Below, piece by piece: positions 1 through 9,900 of a stretch of DNA of 36,698 nucleotides (positions are counted from its first letter, which is position 1; each line of letters opens with the position of its first letter). The position numbers and the translations under genes were made by a program. The DNA is taken from contig DULF01000217.1 in NCBI GenBank assembly GCA_012840535.1, positions 1 through 36,698 on the forward strand, given 5' to 3'. The stretch is from Clostridiaceae bacterium (GTDB lineage: Bacteria > Bacillota > Clostridia > Acetivibrionales > DUMB01). Below the pieces are notes generated by a model. That model saw only the letters and a list, made by a program, of their open reading frames with translations, searched no databases and was not told the origin of the DNA.

Positions 1-366
<366 letters not shown>

Positions 367-377
367 TATAGAAAATA

Positions 378-406
378 TTGAGCTTAATCCTTAAATTTGG
401 TATACT
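378..406 (+). promoter_or_regulatory. Candidate sigma-A promoter for frr
   Basis: TTGAGC (378-383) and TATACT (401-406) are separated by exactly 17 bp. They lie just after the pyrH stop and about 40 bp upstream of the frr start. Seen by eye only; AT-rich DNA gives many chance matches. Confidence 0.45.
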
Positions 407-447
407 TTGATTAAAAAATGGACGAAACTGGTTTAAGGAGGTCTAAC

Positions 448-1005
448 ATGGATAAAGAAAGCTATAAAGGTATAGAAGAAAAAATGAAGAAGACCATAAG
501 CGTTTTAAAAGAAGAACTGGCAGGTTTACGTGCCGGTAGGGCCAATCCGGTTTTGCTGGATAAGATTTATGTAGATTATTACGGGGTTCCTACACCCATT
601 AACCAACTTGGCAACATTTCCGTTCCCGAAGCGAGGGTAATCGTAATACAGCCCTGGGATGCCAAAATACTTAAAGATATTGAAAAAGCAATTCAAAAGT
701 CTGATATAGGCATTAATCCAAGTAATGACGGGAAGGTTATAAGGCTTGTATTTCCTGTGCTTACTGAGGAGAGGCGTAAAGAACTTACAAAGGTTGTAAA
801 GAAACACGGTGAGGAAGCTAAGATTGCCATTAGAGCCATAAGAAGGGATGCAATCGACCAGTTTAAAGCCCAGAAGAAAAAGAGCGAAATCACTGAGGAT
901 GACCTCAAGGATGCTGAAAAGGATGTACAAAACTTGACTGACAAGTATATTGCAGAAGTAGACAAGATTGTCGATGTCAAAGTAAAGGAAATCATGGAAG
1001 TGTAA
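448..1005 (+). CDS. frr: Ribosome recycling factor
   Basis: RRF acts with EF-G to split the post-termination ribosome and free mRNA and tRNA. The chosen ATG at 448 follows a strong AAGGAGGT (435-442) at 5 bp and gives 185 residues, the usual family length; an in-frame ATG at 418 has no such site. The N-terminal helix ([24 protein letters not shown] split over residues ~10-33), the [14 protein letters not shown] loop of domain II and the C-terminal [18 protein letters not shown] helix are all standard. It sits between pyrH and a small PASTA-like gene that starts 2 bp after its stop codon, so the two are probably translated together. Confidence 0.97.
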   Translation: MDKESYKGIEEKMKKTISVLKEELAGLRAGRANPVLLDKIYVDYYGVPTPINQLGNISVPEARVIVIQPWDAKILKDIEKAIQKSDIGINPSNDGKVIRLVFPVLTEERRKELTKVVKKHGEEAKIAIRAIRRDAIDQFKAQKKKSEITEDDLKDAEKDVQNLTDKYIAEVDKIVDVKVKEIMEV

Positions 1006-1007
1006 TT

Positions 1008-1235
1008 ATGGCTATACCTGATGTTGCCGGTTATACTCTGGAGGATGCGAAAAGGATTATTACGCAGGCAGGTTTTGAAATAGGGAATGTTTTCCTGACT
1101 GCGCCTCCACGGCTAAAATCCATGGAAATAGACAATAAATGCAGGGTGCTGAGAATAAAAGAAATAGAGAAAGGAAAAGTCGAGCTTCTTGTGTGTAAAC
1201 CGGTCTCAAGTCTGCCTTGTACCCCTCTTAAGTGA
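1008..1235 (+). CDS. Small single PASTA-domain-like protein
   Basis: This 75-residue protein begins 2 bp after the frr stop, within coupling distance. Residues 2-34 start with IPDVAGYTLEDAKRIIT and resemble the first half of a PASTA repeat (pattern xPDvxGxxxxxAxxxlxxxG); the second half, with VLRIKEIEKGKVELLV, fits the closing beta strands. PASTA repeats normally occur in tandem outside the cell on Ser/Thr kinases and penicillin-binding proteins, where they bind cell wall fragments. Here there is one repeat, no signal peptide and no membrane segment, so it should be cytosolic. The function is unknown. The last codons overlap a terminator hairpin. Confidence 0.7.
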   Translation: MAIPDVAGYTLEDAKRIITQAGFEIGNVFLTAPPRLKSMEIDNKCRVLRIKEIEKGKVELLVCKPVSSLPCTPLK

Positions 1236-1249
1236 GGGGATTGTTTTTT
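1222..1249 (+). terminator. Rho-independent terminator after the frr unit
   Basis: CCCCTC (1222-1227) pairs with GAGGGG (1234-1239) around a 6-nt loop, followed by a T-rich tract TTGTTTTTT. The TGA stop of the preceding gene (1233-1235) lies inside the loop and right arm, so a terminating ribosome would cover the hairpin. Confidence 0.65.
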
Positions 1250-1307
1250 ATGGGGTCAGTAACCATATTTGCGATTATTTTACTGTATATGATACACAGG
1301 TATAAAT

Positions 1308-1335
1308 TTGACTTTAATGTAAAAATTGCTAAAAT
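1308..1335 (+). promoter_or_regulatory. Candidate sigma-A promoter for uppS
   Basis: TTGACT (1308-1313) and TAAAAT (1330-1335) are 16 bp apart, about 80 bp before the uppS start and just after the terminator at 1222-1249. Together they suggest that uppS-cdsA-dxr begins a new transcription unit. The same stretch contains a 40-codon hydrophobic open frame (1250-1372) that I do not call as a gene. Confidence 0.45.
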
Positions 1336-1412
1336 AATTATTATTCTTGGTTATATTGGACTTACGCGGTAAGTAATAATAATGTATGCTACTAAAGTCT
1401 TTGGAGGAATTG

Positions 1413-2159
1413 ATGATATTAAGGAAGCTTTTTAAGAGAAAGAAGGTACAACTGGATAAAAGCAAACTTCCATTACATATAGCAATTATACCTGACGGAA
1501 ACGGGAGATGGGCAAAACGAAGAGGAATGCCCCGGAGCGCAGGCCATAGGGAAGGGGCTAAAACTCTGAAAAAAATAGTTAAGTTTTGCGCGCAGCTAGG
1601 TATAAAGTATATGACTATTTACGTTTTTTCGACTGAAAACTGGAAAAGGCCTAAAAGTGAAGTTGATGACCTTATGTCTTTATTGCTGGAGTTTTTAAGA
1701 AATGCGGAAGCAGAGCTGGAAGGAAGCAATGTGCGTATAAAAGTGATAGGAAGGATAGAAGATTTGTCAGACGAACTTCAAAAAGAAATAAGGAGAGTTG
1801 AAAAGCATACTGACGGCAATACTGGCTTATGCCTCAATATTGCTTTAAACTATGGGGGCAGGGACGAAATTGTATCTGCTGTGAAGAAGATAGCAAAAGA
1901 AGTTGCGGAAGGAAGGTTGAATCCTGATGAAATAGATGAGAGCGTCGTTTCCAGCAGGCTTTATACATGCAAAATCCCGGATCCTGATCTGCTTATCCGC
2001 ACAAGCGGAGAAAAACGCTCAAGTAATTTTCTCTTATGGCAGCTGGCGTATACGGAATTCTGGTATACAAATGTGTTGTGGCCGGATTTTACTGAAAATA
2101 ACATGATTGAAGCATTGCAAAGTTTTCAGAACAGAAACAGGCGGTTTGGGGGTATTTGA
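1413..2159 (+). CDS. uppS: Undecaprenyl pyrophosphate synthase (cis-prenyltransferase)
   Basis: UppS adds eight isopentenyl units in cis to farnesyl diphosphate, making the C55 lipid carrier for peptidoglycan and wall polymers. The ATG at 1413 follows GGAGG (1403-1407) at 5 bp and yields 248 residues, the family size. Conserved parts are the DGNGRWAKRRG motif with the catalytic Asp, GHREGAKTLKKIV, VFSTENWKRP, and near the C-terminus PDPDLLIRTSGE, SNFLLWQLAYTEFW and WPDF. The residue before the catalytic Asp is Pro (IIPDGNG) where Met is common in bacteria. cdsA starts at the very next base after the stop. Confidence 0.96.
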   Translation: MILRKLFKRKKVQLDKSKLPLHIAIIPDGNGRWAKRRGMPRSAGHREGAKTLKKIVKFCAQLGIKYMTIYVFSTENWKRPKSEVDDLMSLLLEFLRNAEAELEGSNVRIKVIGRIEDLSDELQKEIRRVEKHTDGNTGLCLNIALNYGGRDEIVSAVKKIAKEVAEGRLNPDEIDESVVSSRLYTCKIPDPDLLIRTSGEKRSSNFLLWQLAYTEFWYTNVLWPDFTENNMIEALQSFQNRNRRFGGI

Positions 2160-2993
2160 TTGAAAACGCGTGTTATTAGTGCCATTGTAGGGTTGTTATT
2201 GGTTGGAATAATTATGTTTTTTGCCTGGCAGTTGTTGCCGGCGGCTGTATTTATATTGTCTTTAATAGGGATTTATGAATTTTACAGTGCCGTTTCAAAA
2301 GCAGGATATAAGCCTGTAAAAATAATTGGGTATATATCATGCTTGTCTTTATTGATAATAGGCTATGAAAAGATGCTTTTAGGATCAAACGGACTTATTG
2401 GTTTAATTTATAACGGAAAGTTGTTTTCATTTGCTGTGTATGTCATTCTGGCTGTTTTGTTGTCTCTTATTGTGCTCAAGCATAAGAAATATAATGTCGG
2501 GGATATAGCGGTTACCGTTTTCGGCATTGCATATGTTGTCTTTCTTTTCTCATTCATCATAGAAACACGCAATATGGAAAACGGGGCTTACTATATTTGG
2601 CTTATATTTATCAGCGCATGGGCGACAGATACTTTTGCATTTTTTATAGGTGTCACAATCGGAAAAAGGAAGCTTATTCCTGCTGTCAGCCCCAATAAAA
2701 CAAAAGAAGGCGCTGTCGGTGGAATTATCGGATGTGTAATAGCGATAACCTTGTACGGAATATATTTAAATAGTGTGTTGCCTAAAGCACCTGTTTATCA
2801 TTTTATTATCATTGGCTTGCTGTGCGGCATAATTACACAGATGGGAGACCTTGCGGCATCAGCTGTAAAAAGGTTTGCGGGCATAAAAGATTACGGCAAC
2901 ATAATGCCGGGGCACGGAGGGGTGCTTGACAGGGTTGACAGTATCTTGCTTGTTGCACCGGTTATATATTACTACATTAATTTCTTTTTATAA
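2160..2993 (+). CDS. cdsA: Phosphatidate cytidylyltransferase
   Basis: CdsA makes CDP-diacylglycerol from CTP and phosphatidic acid at the membrane, the branch point for phospholipids. It starts with TTG at 2160, directly abutting the uppS stop, so translation is probably coupled. The 277-residue protein has about eight hydrophobic segments. The family signature lies near the C-terminus, beginning SAVKRFAGIKDYG and ending PGHGGVLDRVDS, with the Lys-Asp and Asp-Arg-x-Asp residues in place. A DTFAFFIG segment and a SPNKTKEGAVGG loop are also typical. The uppS-cdsA-dxr-rseP order is standard for Firmicutes. Confidence 0.95.
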   Translation: MKTRVISAIVGLLLVGIIMFFAWQLLPAAVFILSLIGIYEFYSAVSKAGYKPVKIIGYISCLSLLIIGYEKMLLGSNGLIGLIYNGKLFSFAVYVILAVLLSLIVLKHKKYNVGDIAVTVFGIAYVVFLFSFIIETRNMENGAYYIWLIFISAWATDTFAFFIGVTIGKRKLIPAVSPNKTKEGAVGGIIGCVIAITLYGIYLNSVLPKAPVYHFIIIGLLCGIITQMGDLAASAVKRFAGIKDYGNIMPGHGGVLDRVDSILLVAPVIYYYINFFL

Positions 2994-3009
2994 AATCATG
3001 TAAGGGCGG

Positions 3010-3131
3010 GCTTTGATTGTCCGAATGAAAAATGCATGGTTACGCCTTTGAATGCCCGAACAGCGCAGGGACAACCACTTGCCGCCTGCATAATGCGTAT
3101 AATTTGGGGGCTTGTCTTTGGCTGCTCGAAT
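3010..3131 (+). repeat. Three degenerate 17-bp direct repeats in the cdsA-dxr gap
   Basis: The 237-bp gap between cdsA and dxr holds three related 17-mers at 3010-3026, 3045-3061 and 3115-3131. The shared pattern is CTTTGnnTGnYCGAAY. The stretch is also more GC-rich than the surrounding intergenic DNA. I see no T-tract terminator and no recognised riboswitch. It could be a decayed repeat element or a structured leader. Confidence 0.45.
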
Positions 3132-3230
3132 AAGATTAGTGGTTATAAGTAAAAATATATGGGTATATTTTTCGGTGGACAAGGGGCAATATGTAAGAAA
3201 GAACAATTTTCATTTTAGGAGAAGGATGTA

Positions 3231-4409
3231 ATGGCAAAAAACATAGCAATTTTAGGATCAACTGGCTCTATAGGAAAACAGACCCTTGAAGTGGCGAGAA
3301 ATCTGAATATAGAGGTATCAGGCCTTACAGCTAATACAAATATTGCATTATTGGAAGAGCAGGCACGTGAATTCAGACCCAAAATGATTGCTGTTGGTAG
3401 CGAGGAACTTGCGTGCAAGCTTGAAAAAAGACTTAAAGGCTTGGGAATTCAAGTTGTATACGGAACGGAAGGCATCAGCAGGGTGGCATCCATTGATTCA
3501 GTGGATACGGTAGTGTCGTCAATAGTTGGGATTGCAGGATTGTTACCAACCCTTGAAGCTATAAAACACGGAAAAAACATTGCTTTGGCAAACAAGGAAA
3601 CGCTTGTCACCGCGGGAGAGTTAGTAGTAAAAGAAGCCCAGGAAAAAGGAGCTAAGATACTTCCGATAGACAGCGAGCATTCAGCTGTTTTTCAGTGCAT
3701 TGAGGGAAACAGGCCAAATGACGTGAAGAGCATTATTCTGACTGCTTCGGGAGGCCCCTTCAGGGGAAAAAGCGTTGACGAACTGGAACATGTTAGTGTG
3801 CAGGAAGCTCTTAAACATCCTAACTGGAAAATGGGAAAAAAGATAACAATTGATTCTGCCACATTAATGAATAAAGGGCTTGAGGTTATAGAAGCAAAGT
3901 GGCTTTTTGGGGTTTCCGAGGATAAGATTCAGGTAGTGATCCATCCGCAGAGCGCGATTCATTCGATGGTGGAATATGTTGACGGGGTAATAATTGCCCA
4001 GCTTGCTGCACCGGATATGAGAATAGCAATTCAATATGCTCTGACATATCCTGAGAGGCTTTCCAATAATTTTTCCAGGCTGGACTTGCTGAAAGTCGGG
4101 GAAATGACATTTGAAAGTCCTGATTATAAAACTTTCCCCTGCCTTAAACTGGCGATTGAAGCTCTAAAAACAGGTGGTACGATGCCCACGGTTTTAAATG
4201 CCGTTAACGAAGTGGCTGTAAGTATGTTTTTAGAGGGGAAAATAGGGTTCATGGAAATACCCAGAATTATCGAAGAAATAATGGGCAGGCATAAAGTGAA
4301 TACTCGCCCATCCTTGGATGATATAATAGAGGTAGACATATGGGCCAGGGAGGAAGTTATGAGCTTGAAACGTAATATACGGAGGTATGGCTTATGTCGA
4401 TATTATTAG
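3231..4409 (+). CDS. dxr: 1-deoxy-D-xylulose 5-phosphate reductoisomerase
   Basis: Dxr converts DXP to 2-C-methyl-D-erythritol 4-phosphate with NADPH, the first committed step of the MEP isoprenoid pathway. A 392-residue protein starts at ATG 3231 after AGGAGAAGG. Motifs are NADPH-binding GSTGSIGKQTLEV at the N-terminus, PIDSEHSAVFQCIEG (metal and substrate ligands), LTASGGPFRG, HPNWKMGKKITIDSATLMNK and IHSMVEYVDG. The last residues overlap rseP by 16 bp. With ispG (5729) and uppS (1413) it links isoprenoid supply to the lipid carrier in one locus. The sequence looks intact. Confidence 0.97.
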   Translation: MAKNIAILGSTGSIGKQTLEVARNLNIEVSGLTANTNIALLEEQAREFRPKMIAVGSEELACKLEKRLKGLGIQVVYGTEGISRVASIDSVDTVVSSIVGIAGLLPTLEAIKHGKNIALANKETLVTAGELVVKEAQEKGAKILPIDSEHSAVFQCIEGNRPNDVKSIILTASGGPFRGKSVDELEHVSVQEALKHPNWKMGKKITIDSATLMNKGLEVIEAKWLFGVSEDKIQVVIHPQSAIHSMVEYVDGVIIAQLAAPDMRIAIQYALTYPERLSNNFSRLDLLKVGEMTFESPDYKTFPCLKLAIEALKTGGTMPTVLNAVNEVAVSMFLEGKIGFMEIPRIIEEIMGRHKVNTRPSLDDIIEVDIWAREEVMSLKRNIRRYGLCRYY

Positions 4410-5686
4410 GAATAATTGCCCTGAGTGTATTAATAATTGTCCACGAGCTTGGTCATTTTATTGTAGCCAAGTTATCTGATATAAAAGTTTTGGAATTTTC
4501 TATCTTCATGGGACCAAAGCTTTTTAGCGTTAAGAGGGGAGAGACCGTATATTCTGTAAGAGCTGTTCCGCTCGGGGGCTTTGTAAGAATGGAAGGTGAG
4601 GAAGAAGCATCGGAAGATGAAAGGGCTTTCAATAAAAAGCCTCTGCTTACAAGGGCTGCGGTTATTGCCGCGGGACCTGTGATGAATTTCCTTGTTGCAG
4701 TTATTACCATTGTTGCAATAGTATCGGTTACGGGCTACCATACAACTGAGATCGGAAGGGTTTCGCCCGGTTCTCCCGCGTTTCAGGCAGGCCTTAGGAC
4801 TGGTGACAAAATAATTAAGTATGGAGGAAAAAGGGTATACCATCCTGCGGATATATCTCTTTTTGTTTACGGTACACGAGGGGCGCCGGTTGATGTAGAG
4901 GTATTACGCAATGGTAATATTGAGAAAACTAGGCTGGTTCCGGAGAAAATAGAAAGGAACAGATACCTTCTGGGTTTCATCCCTAAGGCCGATTATGGCT
5001 CAGGGTCTAATGTAGTTGCTGATAATGCTTATGCAGAAACAGATAAGGATAATGGGTTCAGACCCGGAGATGAAATAATCAGGTTAAATGACGTCAAAGT
5101 GTCCAGCGGCAAAGATATAAGGGATTTTATGAAAATAAACAAAGGCAATCCCATCAAGGTAACAGTACTCAGGAATGGGAAGGAGCACGTGCTTACTGTT
5201 ACGCCAATTCCGTCTGCAGGAGAAGAGCAATACGGCATAGGAATTGGCTTCAAAAAGGGATCAGGAGGGGTTTTACCGACTGTTAAACACTCTTTAATAC
5301 AGGCATTTTCTATTGCAAGGAATGTCTATTATTCCTTGATATGGCTGATTACCGGAAGGGTTTCACTAACCCAGATGTCAGGACCGGTAGGCATAGTCTC
5401 TACTATTGGAGATGTTGTCGAACAAAGTCCCACAATACTGGATAAGCTGATCAATCTCCTTAGTATGCTGTCCTTCATAGGAATAAACCTGGGAATATTC
5501 AACCTTATTCCTTTTCCTGCGCTAGATGGCAGCAAAATACTTTTAATTGCTATCGAGGGAATAAGAAAGAAAGCTATACCTCCTGAAAAGGAAGCATTTA
5601 TATCATTTATTGGATTTGTGCTTTTAATTCTGCTTGCGATTTTTACCACTTACAATGATATATTCCGGCAGGTGACGGGAGGATAG
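4394..5686 (+). CDS. rseP: Site-2 intramembrane zinc metalloprotease (RseP/RasP family)
   Basis: S2P-family proteases cut transmembrane segments, typically of anti-sigma factors after a first extracytoplasmic cut. The ATG at 4394 follows GGAGGT (4381-4386), which lies inside dxr. The 430-residue protein has HELGH at residues 17-21 in the first membrane helix (zinc site), a VRMEGEEE loop, two PDZ-like regions (about 115-170 and 195-275) and the second active-site motif NLIPFPALDGSK near residue 375 with its Asp ligand. The usual LDGG is LDGS here. Substrates cannot be told from the sequence; Bacillus RasP acts on RsiW and FtsL. Confidence 0.94.
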   Translation: MSILLGIIALSVLIIVHELGHFIVAKLSDIKVLEFSIFMGPKLFSVKRGETVYSVRAVPLGGFVRMEGEEEASEDERAFNKKPLLTRAAVIAAGPVMNFLVAVITIVAIVSVTGYHTTEIGRVSPGSPAFQAGLRTGDKIIKYGGKRVYHPADISLFVYGTRGAPVDVEVLRNGNIEKTRLVPEKIERNRYLLGFIPKADYGSGSNVVADNAYAETDKDNGFRPGDEIIRLNDVKVSSGKDIRDFMKINKGNPIKVTVLRNGKEHVLTVTPIPSAGEEQYGIGIGFKKGSGGVLPTVKHSLIQAFSIARNVYYSLIWLITGRVSLTQMSGPVGIVSTIGDVVEQSPTILDKLINLLSMLSFIGINLGIFNLIPFPALDGSKILLIAIEGIRKKAIPPEKEAFISFIGFVLLILLAIFTTYNDIFRQVTGG

Positions 5687-5728
5687 ATAATAGACTGAAT
5701 TAATAGTCATTAATGTTGAGAGTGACTT

Positions 5729-6793
5729 ATGATGGAGAACTACATCAACCGAAGGAAAACCAAAAAAGTCAGGGTAGGAAATATTTATATTGGCGGTGAC
5801 TCGGCTATTTCCGTACAATCCATGACAAATACGGATACGCGGGACATTGCTGCCACTGTTGAGCAAATCAAAAGGCTTGAAGAAGCCGGATGCGATATAG
5901 TCAGGGTAGCCGTACCTGACAGGGAAGCGGCGGAAGCTATTAAGGCAATTAAAAAATCCATTAATATTCCGCTTGTGGCAGATATTCATTTTGACTACCG
6001 CCTTGCAATATTAAGCATAGAGAACGGTGCGGACAAGATAAGAATAAACCCTGGAAATATCGGAGGAAGGGACAGGGTAAAAAGTGTCGTGGAAGCAGCA
6101 AAAAAATACCGGGTTCCCATACGGATAGGGGTTAATTCGGGCTCTATAGAAAAGAGAATACTTGAAAAATATAACGGCGTAACAGCCGAAGGCATGGTGG
6201 AGAGCGTGTTGAACCATGCGAAAATGCTCGAAGAGTTTGATTTTGACCAGATTGTTTTTTCGATCAAGGCCTCGAGTGTTCCATTGACAATTGCCGCTTA
6301 CAGGCTTCTTTCTAAAATGACAGAGTATCCTTTACATATTGGCGTAACCGAGGCCGGCACACTGTCCAAAGGCACAATCAAGTCTTCAGTCGGTTTAGGC
6401 TGTCTTCTGGCAGAAGGAATAGGTGACACGCTGCGTGTGTCCTTAACAGGAGATCCTGTTGAGGAGGTAGTGGTAGGGACTGAAATTTTAAGAACCCTTG
6501 GACTTAAGTGCTCAGGTATTGATATAATATCCTGCCCAACATGCGGCAGAACTAAAATTGATCTTGTAAATATTGCCAATAAAGTTGAGGAGAAGTTGCG
6601 GCACGTAAACAAAAATATAAAAGTGGCTATTATGGGTTGTGCTGTCAACGGCCCGGGGGAAGCCAGGGAAGCCGACATAGGAATTGCAGGAGGAAGAGGG
6701 GAAGCACTGTTATTTAAAAAAGGTAAAATAATACGAAAAATTCCCGAAGATAAAATAGTGGAGGAACTTATTTCAGAAATAGAACAATTATAA
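5729..6793 (+). CDS. ispG: 4-hydroxy-3-methylbut-2-en-1-yl diphosphate synthase (IspG/GcpE)
   Basis: IspG reductively converts MEcPP to HMBPP using a [4Fe-4S] cluster, the penultimate MEP pathway step. The 354-residue length fits the short bacterial form. Cluster cysteines are seen in [12 protein letters not shown] and in [12 protein letters not shown]. The N-terminal TIM-barrel motifs [22 protein letters not shown] and [10 protein letters not shown] are intact. Two adjacent ATGs (5729 and 5732) follow a weak GAGAG; I cannot decide between them. It lies 42 bp after rseP, so it is probably in the same transcript. Confidence 0.96.
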   Translation: MMENYINRRKTKKVRVGNIYIGGDSAISVQSMTNTDTRDIAATVEQIKRLEEAGCDIVRVAVPDREAAEAIKAIKKSINIPLVADIHFDYRLAILSIENGADKIRINPGNIGGRDRVKSVVEAAKKYRVPIRIGVNSGSIEKRILEKYNGVTAEGMVESVLNHAKMLEEFDFDQIVFSIKASSVPLTIAAYRLLSKMTEYPLHIGVTEAGTLSKGTIKSSVGLGCLLAEGIGDTLRVSLTGDPVEEVVVGTEILRTLGLKCSGIDIISCPTCGRTKIDLVNIANKVEEKLRHVNKNIKVAIMGCAVNGPGEAREADIGIAGGRGEALLFKKGKIIRKIPEDKIVEELISEIEQL

Positions 6794-6815
6794 TCGAGGG
6801 TGACAGCCCTCTAAC

Positions 6816-6863
6816 AGAGACCAGAGACCGGAAACCGGAGACCAGAATTATGTAGGGGAGACC
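6816..6863 (+). repeat. Tandem 7-bp repeats upstream of polC
   Basis: Four consecutive heptamers of the form RGARACC run from 6816 to 6843 (AGAGACC, AGAGACC, GGAAACC, GGAGACC), and a fifth, GGAGACC, sits at 6857-6863. Just upstream is a small GAGGG/CCCTC hairpin (6796-6811) without a T-tract. All lie in the 113-bp ispG-polC gap. Confidence 0.6.
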
Positions 6864-6906
6864 AGAACATGAAGCCAGAGGATAAAGACTATCGCTGGAG
6901 GTACAT

Positions 6907-9900
6907 ATGACAAAAAGTGCAGCACTTAATCAAAACAATATACTTGACGTTTTTCCTCAGTTATCTTTGAATGGCGGGTATGCCGAATTTTTTAAAAATG
7001 TTAAAGTTTTAGGGGTTAATGTATTCAGAAAATCCAAAAGGCTTGAAATACATATTGAAGCTTACACAATAATAGCCGCTTCCTTGTTGGAGGAAGCTGA
7101 AAACAGCATTAATGCGTCTCTAGGTTTTGAAGAGGTTGAAATTAAGCCTAAGTTCAAAATTTCCGGAACTGTAGAGGAAATATTAAACAAATACTGGGAC
7201 AGCATAATATATATTGTTAACAAAAAAGTAGCATTAAGCAAAGGCATTCTTAGTGAATGCGGCTGGGTTTTAGAAGGGCAAAAACTTATAGTGCGTCTTA
7301 AAACAACAGGTTCGGATATTCTAAAGGCACAGGGATGTCATGACATAATTGAGGGAATATTGAAGGATAGCTTTTCCATAGAGCTAAGAGTTTATTTCGA
7401 GGATTTTGAAGTTGATGAAGAAGTTAACAGGGAATACCTTGAATTTAAAGCGAAGGAAGAGTTAAAAGCCCTTGCTGTCGATGAGTCCTCCCAAAACTGC
7501 AAGGTTAACGGTTCTAACGGCAAAGAGCATAAAAAGAAGAATTCAAATGGCAGCGGAAACGATGTTAATATAATACTGGGCAAGAATTTTAGTGATACCA
7601 TAATCAAAATGAGCGAGGTTAACCAGGATTCAGGGAAGGTTGCAATTTCCGGGGATGTATTTGGTGTTGACTTCAAGGAAATACGGGGCGGAAGGTATAT
7701 TTTCAAGTTTGATATCACCGATTATACCGGTTCTCTTACTGTAAAGTTCTTTGTAAAGAAGGATGAAATTGAAAGGGTATCTGAATCCATAAAGAATAAC
7801 GCATGTCTTAAGGTGAGAGGCGAGGCCCAGTATGACAAGTTTTCAAGGGAACCGGTTATCATGGCTACGGATATTGTGCAAATAGCAAAGGAAGAGAAAC
7901 TTGATAGGGCAGACGAGAAAAGAGTTGAACTCCACCTCCACACACAGATGAGCTCGATGGATGCTGTAACACCGGTGAAAGAACTGGTAAAAAGAGCTGC
8001 CAAATGGGGACATAAGGCTATTGCGATAACGGACCACGGTGTGGTGCAAGCTTATCCTGACGCTTTTGCAGCCGGCAAGGAATATAATATAAAGATAATT
8101 TACGGAGTAGAATGTTATCTGCAGGACGATGAAATACCTGTTGTTTATCATCCGAACGGATATAGCGTTGACAAGGAACTTGTTGTATTTGATATAGAAA
8201 CTACTGGACTTGATGCGGAAAGAGACAGAATAATTGAAATTGGCGCAGTGATAATAAAGGATGGGAAAATTATTGATGAGTTCAGCTCTTTTATAAATCC
8301 CGGCATTCAAATACCACGTTTTATTGCTCAACTTACAGGAATAACCGACGAAATGGTTAAGGATTCGCCACCCGTTGAAGCTGTCCTTGCTGATTTTCTT
8401 GATTTTGCCGGGGACAAGCCGCTGATAGCCCATAATGCAAGCTTTGATATAGGTTTTATACGGTATAACGCCAGAAAGATAGGAAGGGTGTTAAACAATC
8501 CTGTTATTGACACTCTCCAGCTTAGCCGGAATATGTTTCCCGACCTTAAGAGGCATAGATTGAACATTGTCGCCAAACATCTCAATATCGACATGGGGAG
8601 CCACCACAGGGCTGTGGATGATTCAAGGACAGCGGCGCAAATATTTATTAAATGCATGGAAATGTTAAAAGAAAAGGATATTAATACAATAGATGACCTT
8701 CAAAAAGCTTTTGAGGGAAATAACGATTTTACCAAGGCTGAGACGTACCACGCTGTTATTCTGGTGAAAAACAGTGTTGGGCTTAAAAATCTTTATAAAC
8801 TTGTTTCGAAGTCCCATCTCGAATATTATTACAAAAGGCCGCGTGTGCCAAAAAGCCTTCTTATGACTTACAGGGAGGGGCTTATTATAGGCACTGCCTG
8901 TGAATCAGGAGAGCTTTATAATGCTGTTTTAAACAACAGAAGCGAGGAAGAAATCAAAAAAATTGTTGATTTTTATGACTACCTTGAAATCCAGCCTTTA
9001 GGCAACAACCAGTTTCTAATTAACAGAGGCGTTGTAAATAGCGTTGATACGCTTAAAGAAATCAACCGGAAAATTGTAATGCTTGGGGAAAAGTTTAAAA
9101 AACCTGTTGTTGCTACATGTGACGTGCATTTTATGGACCCCAAAGATGAAGTGTTCAGACGAATATTAATGGCAGGACAGGGATATGATGATGCTGACAA
9201 TCAGGCACCCCTGTATTTCAGGACAACGGACGAAATGCTTGAAGAGTTCAGCTACTTAGGAAGCGAAAAGGCCTATGAAGTTGTTGTAACCAATACAAAT
9301 AAAATTGCTGACATGATTGAATCTATTGCTCCGGTGCCTGAGGGTACATTCCCGCCCAAGCTGGAAGGAGCCGAGGAGGAAATAAAAAAGCTTGCAGAAA
9401 GCCGGGCCAAGGAGATTTACGGCGAGCCACTGCCTGAAATAGTAAAGGAACGCCTTGAAAAGGAGCTTAATTCTATAATTAATAACGGCTTTTCAGTGAT
9501 GTACCTGATAGCTCAAAAGCTTGTGCAAAAGTCATTGAGCGACGGATATCTTGTTGGGTCAAGAGGTTCCGTAGGTTCTTCTTTTGTCGCAAACATGGTT
9601 GGAATAACTGAAGTTAACTCGCTTCAGCCTCACTATATCTGCAATAAATGCAAGTATTCAGAATTTATACTTGACGGAAGTGTCGAATGCGGGTTTGACC
9701 TGCCTGACAAGAACTGTCCCAATTGTGGCGAACCTTTAAAGAAGGATGGATATGACATACCTTTTGAAACATTTCTTGGCTTTGAAGGTGACAAAGAGCC
9801 TGATATCGACCTGAATTTTTCAGGTGAATATCAGCCTGTAGCTCATAAATACACGGAAGAACTGTTTGGAGAAGGTCACGTGTTTAGAGCAGGCACAATC

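Noticed and set aside
2988-3206. 72-codon minus-strand open frame between cdsA and dxr
   Set aside because: No recognisable domain or ribosome site; it is explained by the repeat-containing gap.
2994-3230. Possible riboswitch in the cdsA-dxr gap
   Set aside because: No known riboswitch core was recognised, and the direct repeats explain the visible structure better.
6796-6811. GAGGG/CCCTC hairpin after ispG as terminator
   Set aside because: Only 5 bp of stem and no T-tract; the following DNA is purine-rich.
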